A DNA stretch of 18,454 nucleotides, from the NCBI GenBank assembly GCA_964587655.1, contig CAZPMT010000111.1, forward strand, positions 1 through 18,454, written 5' to 3'. The position numbers were made by a program, and so were the translations under genes. The notes beneath the pieces were generated by a model. The model ran no database searches, had not been told where the DNA came from, and worked only from the letters and a program-made list of their open reading frames with translations. The stretch is from CAZPMT01 sp964587655. Its GTDB lineage: Bacteria > Hydrogenedentota > Hydrogenedentia > Hydrogenedentales > SLHB01. Shown here piece by piece: positions 1 through 7,756 of this stretch (its first letter is position 1; each line of letters begins with the position of its first letter).

Positions 1-2661
1 AATCTCGCCGAGATGTGCAACCTGGGCATCCCCGTGCCGGCCGGTTTCACGATCACGACGGATATGTGCACCGTCTACTACAAGAATAATCGGAAGCTGC
101 CTGTCGAGTTGACGAAGGAAGTCAATGCAGCGATGACCAAGGTCGAGAAGATCATGGGCAAGAAGTTCGGCGATCCGAAGGACCCGCTGCTGCTCTCGGT
201 GCGTTCGGGTGCGCGCCGTTCCATGCCGGGTATGATGGATACGGTGCTCAACGTCGGCCTCACGTCGAAGACGATTCCGGGCTTGATCGCGAAGATGCAG
301 AATGAGCGGTTCGTGTACGACGCCTATCGCCGGCTGATCATGATGTACGCCGACGTTGTAATGGAGAAGGCCGCGGGCATCGAAACCGGGGAAGGCATGG
401 GCGTTCGTCTTCAGATGGAGCACGCGATGGAACGCGTGAAGAAGGCAAAGGGATGCAAGCTTGACACCGATCTCACCGCGGACGATCTCAAGGCCCTGTG
501 CGACGAATTCAAGGGTATCGTCAAGAAGTCCGTCGGCAAGGAATTCCCGGACGACGCGCAAGCGCAACTCTGGGGAGGCATAAAGGCCGTGTTCCAGTCA
601 TGGAACGGAAAGCGCGCCAAGGAATACCGCCGAATCGAGCGCATACCCGAAGAGTGGGGCACGGCGGTCAACGTCCAGGCGATGGTGTTCGGCAACACGG
701 GCGAAAATTCCGCGACGGGCGTGGCCTTCACTCGCGACCCGGCCACGGGCGACAACAAGTTCTACGGCGAATGGCTCGTCAACGCTCAGGGCGAAGACGT
801 AGTCGCGGGCATCCGCACGCCGAGCCCGTTAAACAAGTCCACGAAGACAGAACACAGCGCGCATCTGAAGGCGCTGGACGAGGCGAGCCCGAAACTTTAC
901 AGGCAACTCGACGACATTCGCAAGAAGCTCGAGAAGCATTACACGGATATGCTCGACATCGAATTCACAATCGAGGAAGGCGTGCTGTGGATGCTCCAGT
1001 GCCGCGTCGGTAAGCGCACGGGCACGGCGGCGGTCCGGATGGCCGTGGAAATGTGCCACGAAAAACTGATCGACCGCAAGACCGCCATTATGCGCGTCGT
1101 ACCGGAACAGCTCGATGAACTGCTGCACCCGATGCTCGATCCGGCGGCCGAGTCACGCGCGACGAAGCTGGCCCAAGGCTTGCCCGCTGGTCCCGGCGGC
1201 GCGGTCGGCCAGGTCGTGCTTACGTCCGAAGAGGCGGAGAAATGGGCCAAGCTCGGCAAGAAGGTCATACTCGTGCGCAACGAGACCTCGCCGGAAGACG
1301 TCCACGGCATGCACGCCTCCGAAGCCATCCTGACGGTCAAGGGCGGCATGACCTCGCACGCCGCACTCGTGGCCCGCGGCTGGGGCAAGTGCTGCATCGT
1401 CGGGTGCAGCGTCCTCGCCATCGATATGCAAACCAAGACCGTCAAGGTCGGCGACACGGTCATCAAAGAGGGCGATTGGCTCACGATGAACGGTTCGCGC
1501 GGTATCGTATACCTTGGACAGGTTGGCGTGGTCCCTGCGGAACCGGAAAAGAACAAGTGGTACAAGACCCTGATGCAGTGGGTCGATGAAACGCGCCAAA
1601 TGAAGGTCCGGACGAACGCAGATCGGCCCGTCGATGCGGCCCAAGCCGTCGCGTTCGGCGCCGAAGGCATCGGCCTCACGCGGACCGAGCACATGTTCTT
1701 CGAGCCGGAACGCATCCTTCACATGCGCGAGATGATCCTCGCCGAAGACGAAACCTCACGCCGCAAGGCCGTCATGAAACTGTTGCCGTATCAGAAAGCC
1801 GACTTCCTGGGCCTTCTCGAAGCCATGGCCGGCAAACCGGTCACGATCCGTTTGCTCGACCCACCGCTGCACGAGTTTGTCGGCAGCCTCGTCGAAAACG
1901 GCAAAGCGACCCGCGAACTCAAAGAGTTGTCGGCCCGGATCGGCGTCGCCGAAGACAAGATCATGCTGCGCGTCAAGCAACTCCACGAATTCAACCCGAT
2001 GCTCGGGCATCGCGGTTGCCGCCTCGGCATCGCCTACCCCGAGATCACCGAGATGCAGGCCACGGCCATCCTCGAGGCCGCCGCCGAGCTGAGTAAGAAG
2101 AAAGTCAAGGTATTCCCCGAGATCATGATCCCGCTTGTCGCGCGGTCCGATGAATTCGTCAACCAGGAAGCCATCGTGCGCCGTGTCGCCGCCGACGTCG
2201 AGAAGAAGTACAAGGTCAAACTCAACTACATGGTCGGTACGATGATCGAAGTCCCGCGCGCCGCCATCGTGGCCGACAAGATCGCGCAACACGCCGAGTT
2301 CTTCAGTTTCGGCACGAACGATCTCACGCAGATGGGCTTCGGCTTCTCGCGCGACGACATCGGCGGGTTCCTGCCGTACTACCTCTCCAAGCGGATCCTT
2401 CCTGAAGACCCGTTCAAGATCCTCGATCAGGATGGTATTGGCCAGTTGGTCGCGATGGCCGTCGAACGCGGACGCAAGACGCGTCCGACACTCAAGTGCG
2501 GCATCTGCGGCGAACACGGCGGCGACCCAAGCTCCGTGAAGTTCTGCCATCGCGTCGGCCTCGACTACGTGAGTTGCAGCCCGTTCCGCGTGCCGATCGG
2601 GCGTCTCGCCGCGGCACAGGCGGCAATCGAATCCCCCCGCAAGGCAAAAAAGAGAAAGTAA
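1..2661 (+). CDS. ppdK: Pyruvate, phosphate dikinase (5'-partial)
   Basis: Interconverts pyruvate + ATP + Pi and phosphoenolpyruvate + AMP + PPi in the cytoplasm, often as a reversible glycolytic/gluconeogenic step. The reading frame is open from base 1 (NLAEMCNLGIPVPAGF), so the gene starts outside the window. By comparison with the family about 20-25 N-terminal residues are missing, and the ATG at 13 is internal. Window residues 1-340 form the ATP-grasp domain (SVRSGARRSMPGMMDT; QCRVGKRT where family members usually have TRNGKRT). The swivelling phosphohistidine domain follows, with the catalytic His at window residue 453 in GGMTSHAALVARG. The C-terminal PEP/pyruvate barrel carries LGHRGCRLG, GTNDLTQMGFGFSRDD and the catalytic Cys at window residue 836 in CGICGEHGG. 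The end is complete and a lysine/arginine-rich tail precedes the TAA. A strong hairpin terminator lies 23 bases downstream. Identification is very secure. Confidence 0.97.
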   Translation, partial: NLAEMCNLGIPVPAGFTITTDMCTVYYKNNRKLPVELTKEVNAAMTKVEKIMGKKFGDPKDPLLLSVRSGARRSMPGMMDTVLNVGLTSKTIPGLIAKMQNERFVYDAYRRLIMMYADVVMEKAAGIETGEGMGVRLQMEHAMERVKKAKGCKLDTDLTADDLKALCDEFKGIVKKSVGKEFPDDAQAQLWGGIKAVFQSWNGKRAKEYRRIERIPEEWGTAVNVQAMVFGNTGENSATGVAFTRDPATGDNKFYGEWLVNAQGEDVVAGIRTPSPLNKSTKTEHSAHLKALDEASPKLYRQLDDIRKKLEKHYTDMLDIEFTIEEGVLWMLQCRVGKRTGTAAVRMAVEMCHEKLIDRKTAIMRVVPEQLDELLHPMLDPAAESRATKLAQGLPAGPGGAVGQVVLTSEEAEKWAKLGKKVILVRNETSPEDVHGMHASEAILTVKGGMTSHAALVARGWGKCCIVGCSVLAIDMQTKTVKVGDTVIKEGDWLTMNGSRGIVYLGQVGVVPAEPEKNKWYKTLMQWVDETRQMKVRTNADRPVDAAQAVAFGAEGIGLTRTEHMFFEPERILHMREMILAEDETSRRKAVMKLLPYQKADFLGLLEAMAGKPVTIRLLDPPLHEFVGSLVENGKATRELKELSARIGVAEDKIMLRVKQLHEFNPMLGHRGCRLGIAYPEITEMQATAILEAAAELSKKKVKVFPEIMIPLVARSDEFVNQEAIVRRVAADVEKKYKVKLNYMVGTMIEVPRAAIVADKIAQHAEFFSFGTNDLTQMGFGFSRDDIGGFLPYYLSKRILPEDPFKILDQDGIGQLVAMAVERGRKTRPTLKCGICGEHGGDPSSVKFCHRVGLDYVSCSPFRVPIGRLAAAQAAIESPRKAKKRK

Positions 2662-2684
2662 GGCGCCTTCTCGCCAAGAATAGA

Positions 2685-2728
2685 CAACGCCCCCGAGTCC
2701 TCTCGATGGATTCGGGGGCGTTGGTTTT
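2685..2728 (+). terminator. Rho-independent terminator of ppdK
   Basis: A 16-bp stem (2685-2700 with 2708-2723) has one G-T wobble, a 7-base loop and a run of four T at 2725-2728. It begins 23 bases after the ppdK stop. The gene on the other strand ends at 2745, so the hairpin may also help stop that convergent transcript, although the T-run on that side is poor. Confidence 0.88.
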
Positions 2729-2744
2729 CCTGCGTCCCGCGCGC

Positions 2745-3020
2745 TTACTTCGCGTCGTCGGCTTTCAGGCAGTTGACGAGGTCGATGTACTTCTGAGTGG
2801 CCTCTTCTTTCGAGATGCCCTCGAATTTTTTCCAGGCCTCGTACTTCACCTTGCCGACAAAATCCATCATGCCCGGCTTCTTGCCGTTAGTGTAGTCCCC
2901 CTCGGTGGATTGTTTGAAGAGCGCGTAAAGCTGAAGCTTGACGTCATTGTCCGGCGCCTTCGAAAGCTTCACGACATCGTCTTTGGCTTGAAGAAATTGG
3001 GCCTGCAAATCTCCAGACAT
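2745..3020 (-). CDS. Acyl-CoA-binding protein (ACBP family)
   Basis: A 91-residue cytosolic protein with the full ACBP fold signature. ACBPs bind long-chain acyl-CoA esters as a carrier and pool former. Visible family features are LYALFKQSTEGD (residues 31-42; equivalent to the YKQATxGD region), KPGMMDFVGKVKYEAW (48-63) and GISKEEATQKYIDLV (68-82). By hand alignment to bovine ACBP, ligand-contact positions correspond to Tyr32, Phe35 (usually Tyr), Lys36, Lys59, Tyr60 (usually Trp) and Tyr78. The ATG at 3020 has a good Shine-Dalgarno (GGGAGGTG) 7 bases upstream. The gene is monocistronic and convergent with ppdK. ACBPs are near-universal in eukaryotes but patchy in bacteria, so this may be an ancient transfer. 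No fatty-acid gene adjoins it. Confidence 0.93.
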   Translation of the reverse strand: MSGDLQAQFLQAKDDVVKLSKAPDNDVKLQLYALFKQSTEGDYTNGKKPGMMDFVGKVKYEAWKKFEGISKEEATQKYIDLVNCLKADDAK

Positions 3021-3094
3021 TTCAACACCTCCCGTAATCGCAGTACTTCGTTAGCGCCGGCCGAGACCTCCCCGGCCTTCCCAACCTATACGTA

Positions 3095-3124
3095 CTTATA
3101 TCAGGAGTGATCATCGACAAACAA
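3095..3124 (-). promoter_or_regulatory. Putative promoter of the ACBP gene
   Basis: On the minus strand TTGTTT (3124-3119) and TATAAG (3100-3095) are separated by 18 bases. The predicted transcript would start near 3088, giving a leader of about 68 bases. The -10 is a 5/6 match and the -35 is weak. Inferred from pattern only. Confidence 0.35.
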
Positions 3125-3219
3125 CAACGTATCGATTTCGAGAACGCAGCACGCCCACGGTCGTATTATTTCCATAGTGGCTTCGCAGACCGAGATCGGA
3201 TCGAGGGCAAAAAGAATGC

Positions 3220-3248
3220 TTGACATGTGCGGCGCTGTTGAGTAGGCT
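3220..3248 (+). promoter_or_regulatory. Putative sigma-70-type promoter of the polyamine operon
   Basis: A perfect -35 hexamer TTGACA (3220-3225) is followed after 17 bases by TAGGCT (3243-3248). The transcript would start near 3255, about 54 bases before the decarboxylase ATG. The -10 resembles those proposed upstream of the fucosidase and regulator genes. The rest of the 288-base gap 3021-3308 shows only the divergent ACBP promoter and no other recognisable element. Confidence 0.55.
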
Positions 3249-3308
3249 TTGCGCGCTCAATTGGACAACTCAGGTGCTGAATGAACTCTGTGTGGGGATA
3301 ACGGGAAA

Positions 3309-3854
3309 ATGTATGTACCTCAAAAGATATTCCTGACACGTGGGGTGGGCCGCCACCGGGAGAAACTCTCGAGTTTTGAGATGGCGTTACGCGATTGCGG
3401 CATCGCGCAATTCAACCTCGTGCGGGTTTCGAGCATCTACCCGCCTGGGTGCCGGTTCGTTAAGCCCGATACGGGTCTCGCGGAACTGGAGGCAGGTCAG
3501 ATCCTGCACGTCGTGATGAGCGAAGCGGCGACGAACGAGCCGCGGCGTTTGTTGGCGTCATCGGTGGGCGTCGCCATCCCGCGGGACGCGAACCAGTTCG
3601 GGTATCTGTCGGAACACCACAGTTTCGGCCAGACGCGTCAGAAGGCGGGCGACTACGCGGAGGATCTAGCGGCGGAAATGCTCGCGACTGTCATGGGCGT
3701 GAAATTCGATCCCGACAAGAGCTGGGACGAGAAGCGGGAGATCTGGCGCATCAGCGGCAAGTTCGTGCGCACGACGAGCGTCACCCAGACCGCGCTCGGC
3801 GACAAGGATGGGCGCTGGACAACGACCATCGCCGCGGCTATCCTACTTCCCTGA
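3309..3854 (+). CDS. pdaD: Pyruvoyl-dependent arginine decarboxylase
   Basis: Decarboxylates L-arginine to agmatine, the first step of putrescine synthesis. It uses a self-generated pyruvoyl group instead of PLP. The 181-residue length is typical of the family. The proenzyme cleavage site is visible as FNLVRVSSIYPPGC (residues 35-48): cleavage is predicted between Ser41 and Ser42, with Ser42 becoming the pyruvoyl group of the large subunit. IPRDANQFGYLSEHH (90-104) and the C-terminal TQTALGDKDGRWTTTIAAA also match the family. The ATG at 3309 has only a weak purine-rich upstream sequence (GGGGA and GGGAAA). The DHS-like gene follows after 70 bases and agmatinase after that, so the three are very likely one operon. 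The family is best known from archaea and chlamydiae, with scattered bacterial members. Confidence 0.95.
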   Translation: MYVPQKIFLTRGVGRHREKLSSFEMALRDCGIAQFNLVRVSSIYPPGCRFVKPDTGLAELEAGQILHVVMSEAATNEPRRLLASSVGVAIPRDANQFGYLSEHHSFGQTRQKAGDYAEDLAAEMLATVMGVKFDPDKSWDEKREIWRISGKFVRTTSVTQTALGDKDGRWTTTIAAAILLP

Positions 3855-3924
3855 GGCCCCGCTTCAACCGCAGGCGGGTCTCGCGACCTGGCTCGCGTCT
3901 TTTCTTGAAGAAGGAATCTTGCGC

Positions 3925-5028
3925 ATGAAGAAACTGAATCCTTTTTTGTCCGGGAAGCCGATTGCGCCGCCGTGCGTTCGCCGCGGCGTCACGGCCCGCA
4001 CATTGATCGACTCGGCATTCCTTGCCTACAACGGGGCCCGTCTGCGTGAGGCGTGCCGGCTCTTCGCCGGGAAGATGCTCGAACCCAACGTCACCGTCGG
4101 CCTGTCGATCAGCGGCGCGTTGACGCCGGCCGGTCTCGGGCAATCTTGCATCATCCCGCTTATTAGGGCCGGCATGGTTGACTGGATCGTCAGCACTGGC
4201 GCGAATCTGTACCACGATACGCATTTCGCACTTGGAAAACAGCTTCACACGGGCAGTCCATTCGTCGACGACCGCGTGTTGCGCAAGAACGAGGTGATCC
4301 GCATTTACGACGTGATGTTCTCTTACGACGTCTTGTTGGATACGGATCGTTTCTACTATGAACTGATGTTCACTGAGGAATTCCAGCGGACCATGGGCAC
4401 GGCCGAGTTCCATTACCTCGTGGGGAAGTATCTCCTGGCCCGCGAGAAGGCGCTTGGCCTGCGCGGAACCAGTTTACTCGTCGCAGCGCACCAGGCGGAG
4501 GTCCCCGTGTACACGTCGTCTCCGGGCGACAGCTCGATCGGGATGAACATGGCCGCGGCATCGCTGAAGGGAAGCGAGTGCCGCATCGATTCATCGATTG
4601 ACGTGAACGAAACAGCGGCGATCGTGTATCACGCGAACCGCCACGGACACAGCGGCGTGTTGATTCTCGGCGGCGGCTCCCCGAAGAACTTCGTGTTGCA
4701 GACCGAGCCGCAGATCCAGGAAGTCTTCGGACTGAAGGAGCGGGGTCACACGTATTTCATCCAGTTCACCGATGCGCGTCCGGACACGGGCGGGTTGAGC
4801 GGCGCAACCCCTTCCGAAGCGGTGAGCTGGGGCAAAGTCGATCCGGACCATCTGCCCGATGCGGTCGTCTGCTACGTGGACTCGACCGTGTCGCTGCCCC
4901 TTTTCACGGCCTATGCGCTCGACGCACACAAGCCCCGGAAGCCGCGCCGGTTGTACCGCTCGCGTAAGGCGCTACTCGACACACTGACAAAGGCGGCGCT
5001 CCAACGCGGGAGACACAAGAAACGATGA
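3925..5028 (+). CDS. Deoxyhypusine synthase-like aminobutyl/aminopropyl-transferase
   Basis: A 367-residue member of the deoxyhypusine synthase superfamily. DHS uses NAD to oxidise spermidine and passes the aminobutyl group through a lysine imine to eIF5A. Bacteria lack eIF5A, and some bacterial or plant relatives instead act as homospermidine synthases. Visible features are VGLSISGALTPAGLG, DWIVSTGANLYHD, SPGDSSIGMN and EAVSWGKV with Lys304 at the position of human catalytic Lys329. By hand alignment, human His288 is Asn255 (GGGSPKNF), Ser315 is Gly290 and Asp316 is Leu291, while Ser317, Glu323 and Trp327 are kept. The substrate pocket is therefore probably different. The ATG at 3925 is chosen because AAGGA lies 9 bases upstream; the frame extends back to 3808 but only by overlapping the decarboxylase. 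The stop overlaps the agmatinase start (ATGA). The function is in polyamine metabolism, but the exact substrates are unknown. Confidence 0.88.
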   Translation: MKKLNPFLSGKPIAPPCVRRGVTARTLIDSAFLAYNGARLREACRLFAGKMLEPNVTVGLSISGALTPAGLGQSCIIPLIRAGMVDWIVSTGANLYHDTHFALGKQLHTGSPFVDDRVLRKNEVIRIYDVMFSYDVLLDTDRFYYELMFTEEFQRTMGTAEFHYLVGKYLLAREKALGLRGTSLLVAAHQAEVPVYTSSPGDSSIGMNMAAASLKGSECRIDSSIDVNETAAIVYHANRHGHSGVLILGGGSPKNFVLQTEPQIQEVFGLKERGHTYFIQFTDARPDTGGLSGATPSEAVSWGKVDPDHLPDAVVCYVDSTVSLPLFTAYALDAHKPRKPRRLYRSRKALLDTLTKAALQRGRHKKR

Positions 5029-5921
5029 ATGCCGCGCTTCCGCCGGAAGAGGGATTTCTCTGCCCGCCTGAGGATTTCGCGGAGCTCGCGAGCGCGGGCG
5101 TGGTCGTGATTCTCGTTCCGATGGAGTCCACCTCGACCTACGGTGTGAACTCGAATCTGGGCCCGGAAGCGATCCTCGAGGCATCGCGCCAAGTGGAGTT
5201 CTTCGACGCGGCGCTGGGCTTCGAACCCTTCCGCACGTGCGGCGGAATCGCCACGTTGAAGCCGTTGGGCGCGGAAGACGTCGACGGCCCCGAGTTGGCG
5301 CGGCAGCTCCGCGGAAAGGTCATGCGCTATCTGAAGCAAGAGAAGTTCGTGGTCACTCTCGGGGGCGAGCACACTTCGATTATCGGCGCCGTAAAGGCCC
5401 ACTGCGAGTATTTCTCGAACGTAAGCGTCCTTCAGCTTGACGCACACAGCGATCTTCGCGACACCTTCGAGGACAGTCCGTGGAGCCACGCCTGCGCCAT
5501 GGCGCGTGTCCTCGACTTTCATGACTCGCTCGTCCAGGTGGGAATTCGCAGTCAGGATAAGACCGAGCGCCATTTCGCGACCGAGCGCGGCATCCCCAAC
5601 TTCTACGCCCACGATATTCACACTTCGGAAGAGGAAGGCGTCGATTGGATCGCGCAGGTAATCGCGGCGACGCGCCCGCGCGTCTACGTCACGCTGGATT
5701 GCGATGTGATGGACCCGTCGATCCTGCCGGCAACGGGTACGCCGGAACCGGGCGGATTGACTTGGCGTCAGATGGACCGGCTTTTCTCGCGACTCTGCCG
5801 CGAGCGTGAGGTCGTGGGACTCGATGTGAGCGAACTCGCGCCCATCGAGGGCATGGCGGCTTCACAATTCACCGTGGCAAAGCTGATCTACCGTTTCCTC
5901 GGTTACCGTTTCGCCGCCTGA
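5025..5921 (+). CDS. speB: Agmatinase-type ureohydrolase
   Basis: Hydrolyses agmatine to putrescine and urea with a binuclear Mn centre. The 298-residue protein shows all six expected metal ligands: His116 (GGEHTSIIG), Asp139, His141 and Asp143 (LDAHSDLRD), and Asp225 and Asp227 (TLDCDVMDPS). ATGTPEPGGLTWRQM and the C-terminal GLDVSELAPIEGM are typical of agmatinases rather than arginases. The ATG overlaps the upstream stop by 4 bases, indicating translational coupling to the DHS-like gene. With the pyruvoyl decarboxylase the operon gives arginine to agmatine to putrescine. An N1-aminopropylagmatine ureohydrolase activity, as known for the Thermus SpeB, cannot be excluded from sequence. The stop lies only 18 bases from the convergent murJ stop. 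Confidence 0.94.
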   Translation: MNAALPPEEGFLCPPEDFAELASAGVVVILVPMESTSTYGVNSNLGPEAILEASRQVEFFDAALGFEPFRTCGGIATLKPLGAEDVDGPELARQLRGKVMRYLKQEKFVVTLGGEHTSIIGAVKAHCEYFSNVSVLQLDAHSDLRDTFEDSPWSHACAMARVLDFHDSLVQVGIRSQDKTERHFATERGIPNFYAHDIHTSEEEGVDWIAQVIAATRPRVYVTLDCDVMDPSILPATGTPEPGGLTWRQMDRLFSRLCREREVVGLDVSELAPIEGMAASQFTVAKLIYRFLGYRFAA

Positions 5922-5939
5922 GCGCTCCCCCCCCTTGCG

Positions 5940-7535
5940 TCACTTGGCCCTGCGTGTCAACGACGCGAAAATGCGCACGTCGGGCACTTGCAACACGGCG
6001 CAGCCGAGCACGTAGAACCCTCCGCCAATCGCAAGGGTCAATATGACTGAGATCGCGCGCGACGCGAGGCCCTCTCCATCAAACACGCCGGTCATCGCGA
6101 CGTGCGCGGCGTGAAGCACAAGGCCCATCAGGACGCCCACGAGGGCGATGCGAAGTATGGCCCCAACAAATGGCGCGTCCCAGAGCCTGCCGAAACGCCG
6201 GCAGAGAAGTATGTACAGCGCCGCGAAGTTGATCGAATAGGAGAGCGTGGTAGCGAGCGCAAGGCCGCGAAATCCCATATCGAGCGGCCCAGTCAACACA
6301 AAGATGAAAACTATGTTCATCAGCATACTGGCAAATGCCACGGCCACCGGCGTCTTCGTGTCTTTTACCGAGTAGAAACCGGCGACGGCGACCTTGACCC
6401 ACGCGAAGCAGAGGAGTCCCGCCGCCAGGTAGATGATCGCCGTGGCCGCCATGGCGGCGTCGCTGGATTCGTAGCGCCCGCGTAGAAACAGCAAGTCGAC
6501 TACGGGTCGTGACACCACAAAGAGCACCGCGAGTGCGGGACACACGAGGAAAAAGCATTGCCGGAAGCCGTGCATCAGGGTGGTTCGGACTTCGCCGAAG
6601 TCCTCGCGGGCCGCCGCGCGCGAGATGGACGGGAGGATCGCCACTGATATGGCTATGCCGAATACCGCCAACGGCAGTTGGACTAGGCGGTTGGAAATGT
6701 ACAGTGCGTTGATCACGGCGGGGCCCATTGAGGTGGCGAACAAGAGATCGACGAGCTTGTTCACCTCGCCGGCGGATTGACCGAGGATCACAGGAACCAG
6801 CAACCAAAAAGCGGTCTTGATCGCGGGATGGCGGAGCTGGAAACTCGGCTTCCACACGCCGACGTGGCGGCCGACCGAGACGTACTGCACCAGAAACTGC
6901 GAGATGCCCCCGAACCAGACGCCGAGCACAAGCGCGAACGCGGCATCGGAGAAAACGCCCGGACGCCACAACCAACAAAAGCACACGAGGATCTGGCAGA
7001 CGTTCAGCAGCGCCGGCGACCACGACGGCGTTGAATAGCGGCGCATAATGAAGAGAGGTCCCATCTGAAATACGGTGAGGCCGATGAAGAAGACATAGGG
7101 GAACGTCCAGCGGGTCAGAGAACCCATAAGCCCCACGTACTCCGGCGACACTTCTTTCGCGCCGGTAACAAAACCCACAGGTTCGAGAAGGTGAAAGATG
7201 AAGGGTATGAACACTACGCCCAAGACGGTGATCACGCCCAGAACCACGATCATCGCGGACATCATGGCGCTGACGGCGGTGCGGAACGCGTCCTCCGACT
7301 CCTTCTCGAGAATGCCCGAAAGCACCGGCACAAAGGCCGCGTTGGAGGCCCCTTCCCCAACCAGGTCCCGCAGCATGTTTGGAAAGCGGAACGCCACGTT
7401 GAAAGCGGCCCATGCCTCACGCGGAATGATTGCGGCGGTAACCATGTCGCGAAGGAGGCCGGTGACGCGGCTGATCATCGTCCCTCCCGCGAATACGGCG
7501 GCGAACTTCGATAGGCTCCTGGCTGATTCAGGCAT
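5940..7535 (-). CDS. murJ: Lipid II flippase MurJ (MviN family)
   Basis: Flips lipid-linked peptidoglycan precursor (lipid II) across the inner membrane. The 531-residue protein has the family length and alternating hydrophobic segments consistent with about 14 membrane helices. The N-terminal signatures RVTGLLRDMVTAAIIP and NVAFRFPNMLRDLVGEGA, followed by SNAAFVPVL, identify MurJ/MviN and include conserved arginines of the central cavity. A later LVQLPLAVFGIAISVAILP also matches. The ATG at 7535 has only a weak AGG upstream. It follows lnt on the same strand after 221 bases that contain a large inverted repeat. It may therefore be the last gene of the purO-purB-kinase-lnt transcript or have its own promoter, but I see no convincing one. 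Confidence 0.95.
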   Translation of the reverse strand: MPESARSLSKFAAVFAGGTMISRVTGLLRDMVTAAIIPREAWAAFNVAFRFPNMLRDLVGEGASNAAFVPVLSGILEKESEDAFRTAVSAMMSAMIVVLGVITVLGVVFIPFIFHLLEPVGFVTGAKEVSPEYVGLMGSLTRWTFPYVFFIGLTVFQMGPLFIMRRYSTPSWSPALLNVCQILVCFCWLWRPGVFSDAAFALVLGVWFGGISQFLVQYVSVGRHVGVWKPSFQLRHPAIKTAFWLLVPVILGQSAGEVNKLVDLLFATSMGPAVINALYISNRLVQLPLAVFGIAISVAILPSISRAAAREDFGEVRTTLMHGFRQCFFLVCPALAVLFVVSRPVVDLLFLRGRYESSDAAMAATAIIYLAAGLLCFAWVKVAVAGFYSVKDTKTPVAVAFASMLMNIVFIFVLTGPLDMGFRGLALATTLSYSINFAALYILLCRRFGRLWDAPFVGAILRIALVGVLMGLVLHAAHVAMTGVFDGEGLASRAISVILTLAIGGGFYVLGCAVLQVPDVRIFASLTRRAK

Positions 7536-7571
7536 TTCGTTGATAACCTATCGCAAAGGTGGTGGCTATGC

Positions 7572-7676
7572 CATTTTCCCCCTTTGAAGGGGGGTAGGGG
7601 GATGTTCTTGCGCATTTGCCGGTAGCTTGTGTCGGCAATCCAACATCCCCCTACCCCCCTTCAAAGGGGGAAAATG
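7572..7676. repeat. Long inverted repeat (REP/MITE-like) between lnt and murJ
   Basis: Two 35-base arms, 7572-7606 and 7642-7676, are perfect reverse complements around a 35-base spacer. Each arm is itself a near-palindrome (CCCCCTT-TG-AAGGGGG). The spacer contains a further 6-bp stem (TTGCCG 7616-7621 with CGGCAA 7633-7638). There is no T-run after the stem on either strand, so it does not look like a simple intrinsic terminator. C-rich palindromes of this kind are dispersed repeats in many bacterial genomes. It fills about half of the 221-base gap 7536-7756; I recognise nothing else in that gap. Confidence 0.9.
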
Positions 7677-7756
7677 ACCCATTGTTTATGCTTGCACTTC
7701 TCAAATGCTCCGGAATCACCACTTCGTTAAGATCCTGCAATTATGATTCAATACGC

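Noticed and set aside
3808..3924. N-terminal extension of the DHS-like gene
   Set aside because: It overlaps the decarboxylase 3' end, while ATG 3925 has AAGGA at good spacing and begins the family-like sequence.
6079..7413. 444-codon minus-strand frame overlapping murJ
   Set aside because: Same strand but different frame from murJ, Arg/Pro/Gly-rich, no membrane segments; a frame shadow.
7572..7676. Inverted repeat read as a rho-independent terminator
   Set aside because: Neither strand has a T-run after the stem, and the arms and loop are far longer than usual terminators.
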